64,000 nucleotides of DNA from Bryobacter sp. GTDB lineage: Bacteria > Acidobacteriota > Terriglobia > Bryobacterales > Bryobacteraceae. The stretch covers positions 1 through 64,000 of the forward strand of contig JALHNI010000011.1 of NCBI GenBank assembly GCA_022843605.1, written 5' to 3'. The notes under the pieces are model-generated. The model was not told the origin of the DNA and ran no database searches. It was given only the letters and a program-made list of their open reading frames with translations. Both the position numbers and the translations under genes were made by a program. Positions 43,737 to 53,772 of the stretch are shown one piece after another. How positions within the stretch are numbered: the stretch's first letter is position 1; each line of letters begins with the position of its first letter.

Positions 43737-46259
43737 ATGACCTCTGCCCTGATCCTGCTGTCTCTCCTCGCCCAAGCCGACCGACCGGTCCGCGCCGTCC
43801 CTGACCCCGGCGTCGTCACCACCCGCCAGACCATCACTCCAGCCGGCGTTCCTTCCATCTTCCAAGGCCGCGTCTATGGCGTGGCCTTCGGTGCAGACCC
43901 TGCCGAACTCTGGGTCCTCAATGCCAACCACGTCTATCGGCTCGACTGGCGGCAGAACAAAGTCCTCGGGCGGGTCGTCCACGGCGGTGCCATGCCGGGT
44001 CTGCAGTCGCTCGCTTTCGAGAATGGCGCCGCCTATTTCGGCATGCGCCAAGGCAGCGGTCCGGGGCAGGTCCGCCTGGCGAAGCTCGCGCCGGGCGATC
44101 TCAGTCCGAACGTGCTTACCGGTTCCCTTGGCGAGCACCTCGCGGGTGCGCTCGCCGTCAGCCAGACGAGGGCGATCGTGCCTCTGATCTTCAACAACGC
44201 ACTCGCCGTCATCGATCTGGCGACGCGCCAGACGCTCGGCAAGGTGGACACGGGGATTGCGCCGTTCGGAGCCGTGATCAATCGCGCCGGCACCGTCGCG
44301 TATGTCAGCAACTGGGGTGGGCGGCGTCCGACACCCAAGGACTTGACGGCACCCACCGGCTACGCGCCTACGGCCGATCGCGTGGTCGTCGACGGCCGCG
44401 GCATCGCGTCCACGGGCACCATCACGCGCATCGACCTCACCACGCTTAAGGTGACGCACACGATCCCGGCCGAACTGCATCCCACGGGACTCGTCTGGGA
44501 CGAAGCCGCCAACCGGCTCTATGTGGCCAACGCCAACCAGGACTCCGTCTCTGTGATCGACACGACCAGAAACGTTTCACTCGCCAGCATCTCGATTCAG
44601 CCCTTCGCCCAGAAAGTGGCCGGCATCGCGCCGAACGCGCTCGCCCTCAGCAACGGGCGACTGTATGTCGCTTGTGGCGGGATCAACGCCATCGCCGTCA
44701 TCAACGTGGGCGCGCGTGCGGTTGAAGGGCTGATTCCGACGGCTTGGTATCCCAGCAGCCTCGCGGTGAGTGCCGATGGACGGTTCCTGGCGGTGGGCAC
44801 GTTACTCGGCGCCGGCTCTGGCTGGCGCGATGAGCCCACCAAGCGTTTTGTCCATAGCAACCGCGGCGCCGCGCACGTGATCGAAGTGCCTGATGCCGCG
44901 CAGCTCGCCAGTTACACGACGGCCGTCGCCGAGAATAGTCATGTCCGTTTAGCTAGCGATCGAGACAACACGCCGCCGGCAACCCGCGCGACCAAGCCTA
45001 AAGCGATTCCCATGCGCGTCGGCGACCCCAGTCTGATTGAGCACGTCGTCTACATCATCAAGGAAAACCGCACTTATGATCAGCTGTTTGGCGACCTGCC
45101 TAAGGGCAACGGGGATCCGTCGCTCGTGATGTTCGGCGCCGACATCACGCCGAACCAACGCCGTCTGGCGCAGGACTATGTTTTGCTCGACAACTTTTAC
45201 GCCACCGGCGGCAATAGCGCCAACGGACATCAATGGGTGACTCAAGCGAATGAAGTGGCCTATACCCTGTGGCCTGGCTATGCCGGACGCAGCTATCCCT
45301 TCGACGGCTCTGACCCGCTGGCCTACTCGAATAGCGGTTTCATCTGGGACTCGGCACTTAAGCGCGGCAAGACGGTGAAGATCTACGGCGAGTACGCCGG
45401 CATCATGAACTCGATTTCGGCCCGCGAGCGGCTACCGCTGCTGGAATCCTGGAAAAGGGGCGAGGATCACTCCAGCCGGTGGAACATCACCGCGCCCATC
45501 GCGCCGATGAATCAGATTCTGGCCAAGAACTACCCGAGTTACACCAATGGGATTCCGGACGTTGTGCGCGCGCAGATTTTTTTGAAGGACGTCGCTAGTT
45601 GGGATCAGCAGGGTAAGATGCCGAACTTCGTCGTCCTGCAACTCCCCTCGGACCATACCTATGGCACCACGCCCGGCGCATCCACGCCGCAAGCAATGGT
45701 GGCCGACAATGACCTCGCGTTGGGCCAAATTGTGGAGGGCCTTTCGAAGTCTAAGTTCTGGCCCAAGATGGCGATCTTCATCGTCGAAGACGACGCCCAG
45801 AATGGTGTGGACCACGTCGATGGCCATCGTACCGTAGCCCTCGCCGTCAGCCCGTATAGCAAAGGCGGACGCGTCGATTCCACGTTTTACTCGAATCAGA
45901 GCATGCTGAAGACGATTGAGCTGATCCTGGGGCTGCCTACCATGTCGCTCTTCGACCTGATCGCGCACGACATGCGCGCCGGCTTCACCGATCAGGCGGA
46001 CACGACGCCGTACACAGCGATCACCCCGAAGCAGGATTTGTTCGCTACGAATCCGCCCGCGTCAGCACTGAAGGGTGAGGCCCGTAAGGCCGCGCTCGCC
46101 TCCGCGCGCTTCAAGTGGAGCGAGCCGGACGCCGCCCCGTCTGACCGGTTGAACCGCATTCTGTGGCACGCCGTTCGCGGCTGGACAGTGCCCTTCCCCG
46201 GCACGCGCCAGGCGATCTTTGCGCCTTTGAGCCTGGACGTCGACGACGATGATCGTTAA
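43737..46259 (+). CDS. Secreted beta-propeller / phosphoesterase fusion protein
   Basis: An 840-aa exported protein. After a short signal (SALILLSLLAQA) residues about 40-400 form a YVTN/YncE-type beta-propeller, with repeated blades such as TVAYVSNWGG, NRLYVANANQDSVSVID and GRLYVACGGINAIAVIN. Residues about 430-760 match the PF04185-type phosphoesterase (phospholipase C/acid phosphatase): VVYIIKENRTYDQLFGDLPK, NFYATGGNSANGHQW, VVLQLPSDHT and FIVEDDAQNGVDHVDGHRT, which contain the metal-binding acidic and histidine residues. It probably hydrolyses phosphate esters outside the cell. AGGA precedes the ATG. The 3' end is 6 bp from the convergent gene. Confidence 0.93.
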   Translation: MTSALILLSLLAQADRPVRAVPDPGVVTTRQTITPAGVPSIFQGRVYGVAFGADPAELWVLNANHVYRLDWRQNKVLGRVVHGGAMPGLQSLAFENGAAYFGMRQGSGPGQVRLAKLAPGDLSPNVLTGSLGEHLAGALAVSQTRAIVPLIFNNALAVIDLATRQTLGKVDTGIAPFGAVINRAGTVAYVSNWGGRRPTPKDLTAPTGYAPTADRVVVDGRGIASTGTITRIDLTTLKVTHTIPAELHPTGLVWDEAANRLYVANANQDSVSVIDTTRNVSLASISIQPFAQKVAGIAPNALALSNGRLYVACGGINAIAVINVGARAVEGLIPTAWYPSSLAVSADGRFLAVGTLLGAGSGWRDEPTKRFVHSNRGAAHVIEVPDAAQLASYTTAVAENSHVRLASDRDNTPPATRATKPKAIPMRVGDPSLIEHVVYIIKENRTYDQLFGDLPKGNGDPSLVMFGADITPNQRRLAQDYVLLDNFYATGGNSANGHQWVTQANEVAYTLWPGYAGRSYPFDGSDPLAYSNSGFIWDSALKRGKTVKIYGEYAGIMNSISARERLPLLESWKRGEDHSSRWNITAPIAPMNQILAKNYPSYTNGIPDVVRAQIFLKDVASWDQQGKMPNFVVLQLPSDHTYGTTPGASTPQAMVADNDLALGQIVEGLSKSKFWPKMAIFIVEDDAQNGVDHVDGHRTVALAVSPYSKGGRVDSTFYSNQSMLKTIELILGLPTMSLFDLIAHDMRAGFTDQADTTPYTAITPKQDLFATNPPASALKGEARKAALASARFKWSEPDAAPSDRLNRILWHAVRGWTVPFPGTRQAIFAPLSLDVDDDDR

Positions 46260-46265
46260 AGGGCG

Positions 46266-47120
46266 CTAAGGGACGGGCGTCGCCAGTTCTTTGGCCAGAA
46301 TCGGCAAAAGCACCTCGGGGTCCAATGAACCCTGATATTTCTTGCCATTGATGAAGAGGGTAGGCGTGCCTTCCACACCGATACGCCCACCTTCAGCCAG
46401 ATCCTGCTCCACCGCCTGACTGGTGGCAGTCGCGTTCATGGCCAGGGTGAAACTCCCCATTTCGAGGCCGAGTTCCTTGGCCCACATCAGGATATTGGCC
46501 CGGTTAATCTGTCGGCTCTGCGCGTACATGCGGTCATGCAGCAGCCAGAACTTACCCTGCGCGTGTGCCGCCAGGCTCGCCTGAGAAGCAACACGGGCTT
46601 GGCCATGGTTATCCAGGGGGAACTGCTTGTAGACGAGCCGCACGTCCTGCGGATATGCCTTCAGCACGGCCTCCAATTGACCGACCGCCCGAATGCAAAA
46701 CGGGCACTGAAAGTCGGAGAACTCCACCAGCGTGATGCGGGCATCGGCGGGCCCTTTGCTGGGCGCGCCGTCGATGGCGATCTTCACCGGATCCAGCAGG
46801 ACCCGGTTGCGGCTGGCGGCAGCCTTCACGTAAGGGGAATTCGCCAGGGCAGACTTGATGTCTTCTCCGGCCCTGATCGCAGCGACCGCGATGCGCGCCA
46901 GTTCTGTGCTTTGGCCGCAAGCCGGATCCTCCACGCGGCATCGCGCCAGTTGCATCTGGCAGCCGCAGGGGCAGCCGGCCTCACGCAGCGCCACCAGCAC
47001 CTTTTGCTTTTGGGCGGCCGTGAGTCCCTTGAAGTCCACGCCGGGCAGGTCCGTCGCCAAGCGCCACTTTTCCTGGGCGGCAAGCGTCAGGCCGAGTAAG
47101 AGGAGGACCACAAGCTTCAT
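46266..47120 (-). CDS. DsbA-like thioredoxin-fold protein with N-terminal Cys-rich domain
   Basis: A 284-aa exported protein with a signal peptide (KLVVLLLLGLTLA). The second half is a DsbA-type thioredoxin domain: FSDFQCPFCIRAVGQL with the redox pair Cys139 and Cys142, a helical insert, and the cis-proline loop VEGTPTLFING. The first half has a separate cysteine cluster, CPCGC (50-54) then Cys61 and Cys68, resembling a small CcmH-like or metal-binding module. It may form or isomerise disulfides or carry electrons in the periplasm. I chose the ATG over the GTG just upstream. It follows the flippase-like gene by 14 bp. Confidence 0.88.
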   Translation of the reverse strand: MKLVVLLLLGLTLAAQEKWRLATDLPGVDFKGLTAAQKQKVLVALREAGCPCGCQMQLARCRVEDPACGQSTELARIAVAAIRAGEDIKSALANSPYVKAAASRNRVLLDPVKIAIDGAPSKGPADARITLVEFSDFQCPFCIRAVGQLEAVLKAYPQDVRLVYKQFPLDNHGQARVASQASLAAHAQGKFWLLHDRMYAQSRQINRANILMWAKELGLEMGSFTLAMNATATSQAVEQDLAEGGRIGVEGTPTLFINGKKYQGSLDPEVLLPILAKELATPVP

Positions 47121-47134
47121 CACTTCAGTATGGC

Positions 47135-48100
47135 TTAGCTAACGCTGGAAGCTTTGGCCTGCGCCTGTCGTTGTAACTCACGCAACTTCAAGCCGGTAAG
47201 CGCCATGGCCACGAAACCGCCCAGCAGCAGAGGCAGCGTAACGAGTCCCCAGAGCAGGAAAGAGAAGCGCTTCGCCAAGGACTGGTCCAGAATGAAGAGG
47301 CCCAAAGCCTGCGCGGCGAGCAATTGGAAGGTCCCCAGATTGCCCGGCGCGCTGGGCACCACAGTGCCGAGCCGCAGGACAACGGTGACGACGGCGGCGG
47401 CACCCAGAACGCTGCCGTTTGGCAGTTCCAGGCCGAAACCGCGCATCAACGTGTACACCGGCACCACTTGCAGCAGGAGGTAGGGCAAGCTCGCCAGGAA
47501 GGCCAGATAGAACGATCTCGACTTGCCCATGGCATGGAGATCGTCAATCAGACGAACCATCCCTGGCGACTTGGCAACCATGCGTTCCGACCAACGGCGC
47601 GCTACCAACGCCGTCACCAGCACCCAGACCAGCAACAGCACAACGATGGTCAAGACGCCAGCGAGACGATCGACAAACGACGGCAGCGGCGTAAACTGCA
47701 GGGTGGCGGCGAAGAAGAGAATCAGCCAGACGCCGTCGAAAAGCCGCTCCACCAGCGCACTCGAGAGCACCACCGGCAAGGGCAACGACGTCCAGCGATT
47801 GAGCAAATAGCAACGAATCACTTCACCGGTGCGGAAGGGCAGCAGTTCATTGGCGAAGAGCCCGACGTAGATGGCCCGGACGGTCTGCGCCATGCGCACA
47901 GTGGAGATGGGCGACAGCAGAATTCGCCAGCGCCAGCCCTGCACCACGTAGACCATGATGTCGGCGGCTGCACCGGCGCAGACCCAGCGCCAGTCGATGG
48001 ACCGCATCTCATCCCGCAGCTTCGAAATCTCGCTATCGCGCAGGGCCCACCAGAGGCAGGCAATCGACCCCAGGTTCGCAATGACGATCAGGGCGCGCAT
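47135..48100 (-). CDS. Flippase-like integral membrane protein (YbhN/AglD family)
   Basis: A 321-aa protein of the LPG synthase/AglD/YbhN family (PF03706 type) with about eight hydrophobic segments. The family wording is visible in YVVQGWRWRILLSPI, VRAIYVGLFANELLPFRTGEVIRCYLL, SSALVERLFDGVWLI and VPSAPGNLGTFQLLAAQALG. Members move or modify lipid-linked substrates at the inner membrane. I start at the ATG at 48100; a longer in-frame extension is antisense to the 3-hydroxyacyl-CoA dehydrogenase gene and lacks family sequence. It is divergent from that gene and precedes the DsbA-like gene. Confidence 0.88.
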   Translation of the reverse strand: MRALIVIANLGSIACLWWALRDSEISKLRDEMRSIDWRWVCAGAAADIMVYVVQGWRWRILLSPISTVRMAQTVRAIYVGLFANELLPFRTGEVIRCYLLNRWTSLPLPVVLSSALVERLFDGVWLILFFAATLQFTPLPSFVDRLAGVLTIVVLLLVWVLVTALVARRWSERMVAKSPGMVRLIDDLHAMGKSRSFYLAFLASLPYLLLQVVPVYTLMRGFGLELPNGSVLGAAAVVTVVLRLGTVVPSAPGNLGTFQLLAAQALGLFILDQSLAKRFSFLLWGLVTLPLLLGGFVAMALTGLKLRELQRQAQAKASSVS

Positions 48101-48227
48101 GCCTGGGGAAGCGCTGGCCCAAAGGCCAGTCGACGGTGCCTCGGGCAAAATCTGGGGGGTGGCGTTCAACTTCCAGGATACCGCCCGGGACGTGAGATCG
48201 AGCGGAAGCGCTTCGAGTATCCTGGAT

Positions 48228-50555
48228 ATGGCTATGCCCCAACTCCCAGTCCGAGCGATCAAGAAGGTGGCCGTTCTCGGCGCCGGTACCATGGGCTCGC
48301 GAATCGCGGCCCACTTCGCCAACGCCCAAGTCAACGTCCTCCTGCTCGACCTCACCACTGCTGCGGCCCAACGTGGACTGGATGCCGCGGTGAAAGGCAA
48401 GCCTGCCGCGCTTTACTTGCCCGATGGCAAGCAACTGATCTCGGTAGGAAACTTCGATGCGGATCTGCCCCAACTCGCCACCTGCGACTGGATCATTGAA
48501 GCGGTGACGGAAAGCCTCGAGATCAAGCGCAATCTCTGGCCTCGCGTTCTAGAGTATGCGGGTGTCCACGCCATCCTCTCGACGAACACGAGCGGCATCC
48601 CGCTGCGCGCCATCGCGGAAGGCTGGCCCGGTGAGGCGCGGCGGCGCTTCCTGGGCACGCACTTTTTTAACCCACCGCGATACCTGCATCTGCTCGAGGT
48701 GATTCCCGGCCCGGATACCGATCCCTTTTTGCTGCAGGACGTGATTCGCTATGGGGACCAGCGCCTCGGCAAAGGCGTTGTGGTCTGTAAGGATACGCCC
48801 AACTTCATCGCCAACCGCATCGGTAGTTTCTTCGGCTCCACAGTTTATAAGCACATGCAGGAAGGCGACTACACGATTGAAGAGGCCGACGCCCTCACCG
48901 GCTCTCTGATCGGTTTACCCAATACCGCCACCTTCCGCCTCTGCGACTTGGTTGGTATCGACATCTGGGCGCACGTCAACGCGAACCTCTACCATGCCGT
49001 GCCCGACGACCCGTGGCGTGACCGCTTCCAGGTACCGGAGTTCCTGCAAGGCATGCTGGACCGCGGCTGGCTGGGCGACAAGGCGGGGCAAGGATTTTAC
49101 CAGCGGGTCGGGCCGCAGCGCGAAATTCAGGCGATCGACTGGAAGACCTTCGAGTATCATCCGGCGACGCGTCCTCAATTGGCCGACGCCGAGGCAGTGA
49201 AGCCAATCGAGGATTTAGCCGAGCGCCTCCGTGCCATCGTCTCCAGCCCCGGCCGCGGGGGTGCCTTCGTGTGGAAAGTCCTGAGCGACCATCTGCTCTA
49301 CGCTGCCGAACGCGTGCCCGAGATCTCTGAACGTTTAGTCGAGATCGACCGCGCCATGCGCTGGGGCTACGCTAACAAACTCGGCCCCTTCGAAATGTGG
49401 GACGCCCTGGGCTTCGAAGCCACGGCCCGCCGTCTCGAACGCGAAGGACGCCGCCTGCCGGAGAATGTCGTGCGCATGCTGGAAGCCGGCGCCAAGAGCT
49501 TCTATCGCGCCGCCGACGCCAATCACCGGCCGCGAACCGAGTACTTCGATTTCAGCGCGAACAATTACGCGCCGCTTGATCCTCCGCCGGGGACCCTCTC
49601 ACTGGCATCCATCAAGCGCGCCCGCGGGGTGATCAAGCGCAACGCCGGCGCCTCTCTGGTTGATCTGGGAGACGGAGTGCTGGCCATCGAATTCCACTCC
49701 AAGATGAATTCCCTGGCCGAAGACGCGCTTTCGATGATCTACGCCGGCCTGGAAGAAGCCAATCGGAATTTCTCCGCAACGGTCATCGCCAACGAAGGTG
49801 AGCACTTCTCGGTCGGTGCCAATCTGGTGCTGGCGCTCGCCGCGGCTCAAGACGAAGAGTGGGACGAGCTTGAGTTTGCGATTCGCCGGTTTCAGCAGGC
49901 CACGATGGCCATCAAGTACGCGGCCAAACCGGTGGTGGTCGCGCCTTTCGGGCGCGCGCTCGGCGGTGCTTGCGAACTTGCTCTGCACGCCACTCGTTGT
50001 CAGGCCTCGGCCGAGCTCTACATGGGACTGGTGGAGGTCGGCGTGGGCCTGATCCCCGGTGCCGGCGGCTGCAAGGAGTTGCTGCTACGCCTGAAGGATG
50101 TCCGCCGCGTCTTCGAGACCATCGGACTGGCCAAGGTCTCCACCTCCGCCGCCGATGCCCAGCAGCTTGGCCTGCTGCACCGGCTCGATGGCATCTCCAT
50201 GAACCAGGACCGTTTGCTCGAGGATGCCAAAACCCTGGCCCTTTCGCTCACCCCGACTTATGCACCTGGAACCCCACGCACCGACATTCAGCTTTCGGGC
50301 GAAGCGGGCTACAGCCGTTTGAAGCTGGGCCTTTGGTCGATGCACCAGGGAGGCTACGCGACCGACCACGACTTAGTGGTCGGCGAGAAGCTCGCTCGCG
50401 TGCTCACCGGCGGACCGCTCACCGGCGCACCCGTCGTCACGGAACAACAATTGCTCGACTTCGAACGCGAAGCCTTTCTCAGCCTGCTGGGCCAGCGTGC
50501 GACCCAGCAGCGCATGGCCCATATGCTGAAGACCGGCAAGCCGCTCCGCAACTAG
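48228..50555 (+). CDS. 3-hydroxyacyl-CoA dehydrogenase / enoyl-CoA hydratase fusion
   Basis: A 775-aa bifunctional beta-oxidation enzyme. The dehydrogenase comes first: Rossmann motif VLGAGTMGSRIAAHF (residues 16-30), then NTSGIPLRAIAE, GTHFFNPPRYLHLLEVIPG and KDTPNFIANRIG. The hydratase-like (crotonase) domain is C-terminal, with VIANEGEHFSVGANL and AKPVVVAPFGRALGGACELALH. This order is the reverse of E. coli FadB/FadJ and is known in other bacterial groups. I start at 48228 because upstream in-frame sequence is antisense to the flippase-like gene. The thiolase gene follows 17 bp later. Confidence 0.94.
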   Translation: MAMPQLPVRAIKKVAVLGAGTMGSRIAAHFANAQVNVLLLDLTTAAAQRGLDAAVKGKPAALYLPDGKQLISVGNFDADLPQLATCDWIIEAVTESLEIKRNLWPRVLEYAGVHAILSTNTSGIPLRAIAEGWPGEARRRFLGTHFFNPPRYLHLLEVIPGPDTDPFLLQDVIRYGDQRLGKGVVVCKDTPNFIANRIGSFFGSTVYKHMQEGDYTIEEADALTGSLIGLPNTATFRLCDLVGIDIWAHVNANLYHAVPDDPWRDRFQVPEFLQGMLDRGWLGDKAGQGFYQRVGPQREIQAIDWKTFEYHPATRPQLADAEAVKPIEDLAERLRAIVSSPGRGGAFVWKVLSDHLLYAAERVPEISERLVEIDRAMRWGYANKLGPFEMWDALGFEATARRLEREGRRLPENVVRMLEAGAKSFYRAADANHRPRTEYFDFSANNYAPLDPPPGTLSLASIKRARGVIKRNAGASLVDLGDGVLAIEFHSKMNSLAEDALSMIYAGLEEANRNFSATVIANEGEHFSVGANLVLALAAAQDEEWDELEFAIRRFQQATMAIKYAAKPVVVAPFGRALGGACELALHATRCQASAELYMGLVEVGVGLIPGAGGCKELLLRLKDVRRVFETIGLAKVSTSAADAQQLGLLHRLDGISMNQDRLLEDAKTLALSLTPTYAPGTPRTDIQLSGEAGYSRLKLGLWSMHQGGYATDHDLVVGEKLARVLTGGPLTGAPVVTEQQLLDFEREAFLSLLGQRATQQRMAHMLKTGKPLRN

Positions 50556-50572
50556 CTTTAAGGACTCCCCTC

Positions 50573-51736
50573 ATGACCGAAGCCGTCATCATCGATTGTC
50601 TCCGCACCGCCGTCGGCAAAGCCCCGCGCGGTACACTCCGTACGACTCGCCCCGACGATATGGCGGCGGCCGTCATTCGCGCCCTGCTGGAGAAGTACCC
50701 CGCGGTTCCGGCTGACGAGATCGACGATGTCATTCTCGGTTGCGCGATGCCGGAAGCGGAAAGCGGCACCAACATGGCGCGCATTGCCGCCCTGCGCGCC
50801 GGCCTGCCGGATCAGGTGACCGGCGTCACCATCAACCGCTTCTGCTCCTCCGGGCTGCAATCGATTGCGATGGCCGCGGACCGCATTCGCTGCGGGGGCG
50901 CGGACATTATTCTGGCCGGCGGGGCCGAGTCCATGAGCATGGTGCCTAACGGCGGCCATCACTTTGCGCCGAATCCGTGGCTGGTGGACCATCGACCTGA
51001 GACCTACATCGGCATGGGACTCACCGCCGAGAATGTGCGTCGGAAGTACGGGGTGAATCGCGAAGATGCCGATGCGTTCTCCTATCGCAGCCATCAGAAT
51101 GCCTTGCGCGCGCAGGGCGAGGGGCTGTTCGACGAAGAGATCGTGCCGCTGGAGATCACCACCACCAGCCTGAACGGCACCACCAAGGCGACTTTCAGCA
51201 AAGATGAAGGCCCTCGTGCCGACACGTCGATCGCGGCGCTGGCGAAGCTGAAGCCGGTGTTTCACGTCGAGGGCGAAGTGACAGCCGGCAATTCTTCTCA
51301 GACGTCAGACGGCGCGGCAATCGCCTTGGTGATGAGCGCAGAACGGGCTGCGGAACTGGGACTGCGGCCCATGGCGCGCTTCGTCAGTTTTTCCGCAGGC
51401 GGAGTGCCCCCGGAGATCATGGGCATTGGCCCCGTGGTCGCGATTCCCAAAGCTCTCGCCCTCGCCGGGCTAAAGCTAGAGGACATCGGAGTGATCGAAC
51501 TCAACGAGGCCTTCGCCTGCCAGGCGCTCGCCGTGATGCGTCAGGGGCGGCTGAATCCTGGAGTGGTGAACCCCAACGGCGGCGCCGTCGCCTTGGGCCA
51601 TCCGCTGGGGGCAACGGGCGCCAAGTTAACAGCCTCGATCCTGCGCCAGATGCATCGCCAACAGCATCGCTATGGCATGGTGACGATGTGCGTCGGTGGC
51701 GGTCAGGGCGCGGCGGGGATTTTTGAGCGACTATAG
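50573..51736 (+). CDS. Acetyl-CoA acyltransferase (3-ketoacyl-CoA thiolase)
   Basis: A 387-aa thiolase that splits 3-ketoacyl-CoA with CoA in the last step of beta-oxidation. The nucleophile is Cys91 in NRFCSSGLQSIAM. The C-terminal motifs NPNGGAVALGHPLGATGAK (His) and MVTMCVGGGQGAAG (second Cys) are present. It starts at the ATG at 50573, preceded by AAGGA; the longer in-frame reading upstream is a shadow inside the previous gene. With the preceding fusion it provides three of the four beta-oxidation activities; no acyl-CoA dehydrogenase is in the window. Confidence 0.96.
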   Translation: MTEAVIIDCLRTAVGKAPRGTLRTTRPDDMAAAVIRALLEKYPAVPADEIDDVILGCAMPEAESGTNMARIAALRAGLPDQVTGVTINRFCSSGLQSIAMAADRIRCGGADIILAGGAESMSMVPNGGHHFAPNPWLVDHRPETYIGMGLTAENVRRKYGVNREDADAFSYRSHQNALRAQGEGLFDEEIVPLEITTTSLNGTTKATFSKDEGPRADTSIAALAKLKPVFHVEGEVTAGNSSQTSDGAAIALVMSAERAAELGLRPMARFVSFSAGGVPPEIMGIGPVVAIPKALALAGLKLEDIGVIELNEAFACQALAVMRQGRLNPGVVNPNGGAVALGHPLGATGAKLTASILRQMHRQQHRYGMVTMCVGGGQGAAGIFERL

Positions 51737-51745
51737 TCGATCGAC

Positions 51746-52345
51746 TTAGGCCAAGGTATTCAGACTGCCAAGCCGACCGGCTTCGAACGCCGCGATCTGG
51801 GCCTCGTGGCTCTGGATATAGCCCATCTCGTCGACGCCTTCGAGGAGGCAGTGCTTAGAGAAAGGCTGGACGGCGAACTCGGCGGAGGTGCCGTCGGGCA
51901 GGGTGATGGTTTGGGCGGCTAAGTCGATCGCCACGCGGGCGTCGGCCGGCAGGGCGAATAACTTAGCGTGTAAGTCGCGGCTGACGACAATCGGGAGTAA
52001 GCCGTTCTTGAGCGAGTTACTTTTGAAGATGTCGGCGAAGCTGGTGCTAAAGACCGCGCGGAAACCGTACTGCGTGAGCGCCCAGGGGGCGTGTTCGCGC
52101 GAGCTGCCGCAGCCGAAGTTATCGCCGGCGAGCAGGATCTGGGATTGCTTAGCCGCTTCGGTATTGAGGATGAAATCGGCCTTGGGCGTGCCGTCGGCGT
52201 TGTAGCGCCAGTCGCAGAAGAGCTGGTCGCCCAGGCCGACTTTCGAGATCGTCTTCAGAAAGCGCGCGGGGATGATTTGATCGGTATCGATGTTGTCGAT
52301 GCCCATCTTCACCAGCGGGCTGGTAAATGCGGTGAACTTATCCAT
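51746..52345 (-). CDS. leuD: 3-isopropylmalate dehydratase small subunit
   Basis: A 199-aa swivel-domain subunit of isopropylmalate isomerase in leucine synthesis. It begins [20 protein letters not shown] and holds the signatures [14 protein letters not shown] and [18 protein letters not shown], typical of LeuD/aconitase domain 4. Full length. It follows leuC with a single base between and ends the leuA-leuB-leuC-leuD unit; its 3' end is 9 bp from the thiolase gene. Confidence 0.97.
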   Translation of the reverse strand: MDKFTAFTSPLVKMGIDNIDTDQIIPARFLKTISKVGLGDQLFCDWRYNADGTPKADFILNTEAAKQSQILLAGDNFGCGSSREHAPWALTQYGFRAVFSTSFADIFKSNSLKNGLLPIVVSRDLHAKLFALPADARVAIDLAAQTITLPDGTSAEFAVQPFSKHCLLEGVDEMGYIQSHEAQIAAFEAGRLGSLNTLA

Positions 52346-52346
52346 G

Positions 52347-53759
52347 TTAATTGGCTCCCAAGGTGCGCACGTCGGTGACGACGCCCGTAATGGCGCTGGC
52401 GGCCGCGGTGAGCGGGCTGGCCAGGAAGGTGCGGCCGCCCTTGCCTTGGCGGCCTTCGAAGTTGCGGTTCGAGGTGGAAACGCTATACTGGCCGGGCGTC
52501 AACTGATCGCCGTTCATGGCGATGCACATCGAGCAACCGGCTTCGCGCCATTCGGCGCCGGCCGCGCGGAAGACTTGGTCCAAACCCTCGGCTTCGGCTT
52601 GCCGCTTGATCTCCATCGAGCCCGGCACCACCATCATGCGGACGTTGGGCGAGACTTGCCGGCCCTTGACGACGCCGGCGGCGGCGCGGAGATCACTGAT
52701 GCGCGAGTTGGTGCAGCTACCGATAAAGACGACGTTGATGGGCTGGCCGGCGAGCGGCTTACCCGGTTCCAGCGCCATGTAGGCGAGCGCTTTCCTGAGC
52801 GAATCGCGCTCGAGCGGATCGGCCACCGAAGCCGGATCGGGCACCAGGCCGTTGATGGCCATGCCCATGCCGGGGTTGGTGCCGAAGGTGATCATCGGCT
52901 CCAGCGTGTTGGCGTCGATCGAAATCTCGTGGTCGTAGACGGCGCCTTCATCGGAGGGCAGCGTCTTCCAGCGCGCCACGGCGGCATCCCAATCCGCGCC
53001 GTGCGGGGCGTACTTGCGGCCCTTCAGATACTCGTAAGTCACTTCGTCAGGCGCGATCAAGCCAGCGCGGGCGCCAGCTTCAATCGACATATTGCAGACG
53101 GTCATGCGCTCTTCCATGGATAGCGACCGGATGGTTGAACCCATAAACTCGAAGACGCACTCGGTGCCGCCGCCGATGCCGATTTTGGCGATCAGAGCGA
53201 GGATGATGTCCTTGGCCGTCACGCCCGGGCGAAGCGTGCCTTCCACGCGAACGGCGTAGCCTTTGGAGGGCTTCTGCAGCAGGCACTGCGTGGCGAGCAC
53301 GTGCTCCACTTCACTCGTGCCGATGCCGAAGGCGAGGGCGCCGAAGGCGCCGTGGGTGGCGGTGTGCGAGTCACCGCAGACGACGGTCATGCCGGGTTGG
53401 GTGAGGCCGTATTCCGGTCCAATGACGTGGACGATGCCTTGGCGCGAATCCTGAAAGCCGAAGAAAGGAATGCCGAACTCGGTGCAGTTTTTTTCGTGCT
53501 GTTCGACTTGAGCCTTGGCAATCTGGTCAACGATCGGCAGGCTACGCGGCGTCGTGGGCGTCGAATGGTCAACGGTGCCGAAGGTGAGGTCCGGCCGGCG
53601 GACCTTCAAGCCGCGCTCGCGCAGGCCGCTGAAGGCCTGCGGACTGGTGACTTCGTGCACCAGGTGCAGATCAATATAGAGCAAGGCGGGCGCGGGGGGC
53701 GCCTGTGCCACCACGTGCGATTCCCAGATCTTTTCGATAATTGTTTTCGGTGTACTCAC
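52347..53759 (-). CDS. leuC: 3-isopropylmalate dehydratase large subunit
   Basis: A 470-aa aconitase-family subunit that binds the [4Fe-4S] cluster. Cluster cysteines are visible in [15 protein letters not shown] and in [15 protein letters not shown]. Other landmarks are [39 protein letters not shown] and [20 protein letters not shown]. It forms the heterodimer with LeuD that interconverts 2- and 3-isopropylmalate. The start is a GTG with a weak AAAGAG upstream, 13 bp after leuB. Confidence 0.97.
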   Translation of the reverse strand: MSTPKTIIEKIWESHVVAQAPPAPALLYIDLHLVHEVTSPQAFSGLRERGLKVRRPDLTFGTVDHSTPTTPRSLPIVDQIAKAQVEQHEKNCTEFGIPFFGFQDSRQGIVHVIGPEYGLTQPGMTVVCGDSHTATHGAFGALAFGIGTSEVEHVLATQCLLQKPSKGYAVRVEGTLRPGVTAKDIILALIAKIGIGGGTECVFEFMGSTIRSLSMEERMTVCNMSIEAGARAGLIAPDEVTYEYLKGRKYAPHGADWDAAVARWKTLPSDEGAVYDHEISIDANTLEPMITFGTNPGMGMAINGLVPDPASVADPLERDSLRKALAYMALEPGKPLAGQPINVVFIGSCTNSRISDLRAAAGVVKGRQVSPNVRMMVVPGSMEIKRQAEAEGLDQVFRAAGAEWREAGCSMCIAMNGDQLTPGQYSVSTSNRNFEGRQGKGGRTFLASPLTAAASAITGVVTDVRTLGAN

Positions 53760-53772
53760 GGGGTAACTCTTT

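Noticed and set aside
47955-48227. Upstream extension of the 3-hydroxyacyl-CoA dehydrogenase fusion
   Set aside because: It is antisense to the flippase-like gene and lacks family sequence; the Rossmann domain begins shortly after 48228.
49970-50572. Upstream extension of the thiolase
   Set aside because: It is a frame-shifted reading of the preceding fusion gene; AAGGA and ATG mark the start at 50573.
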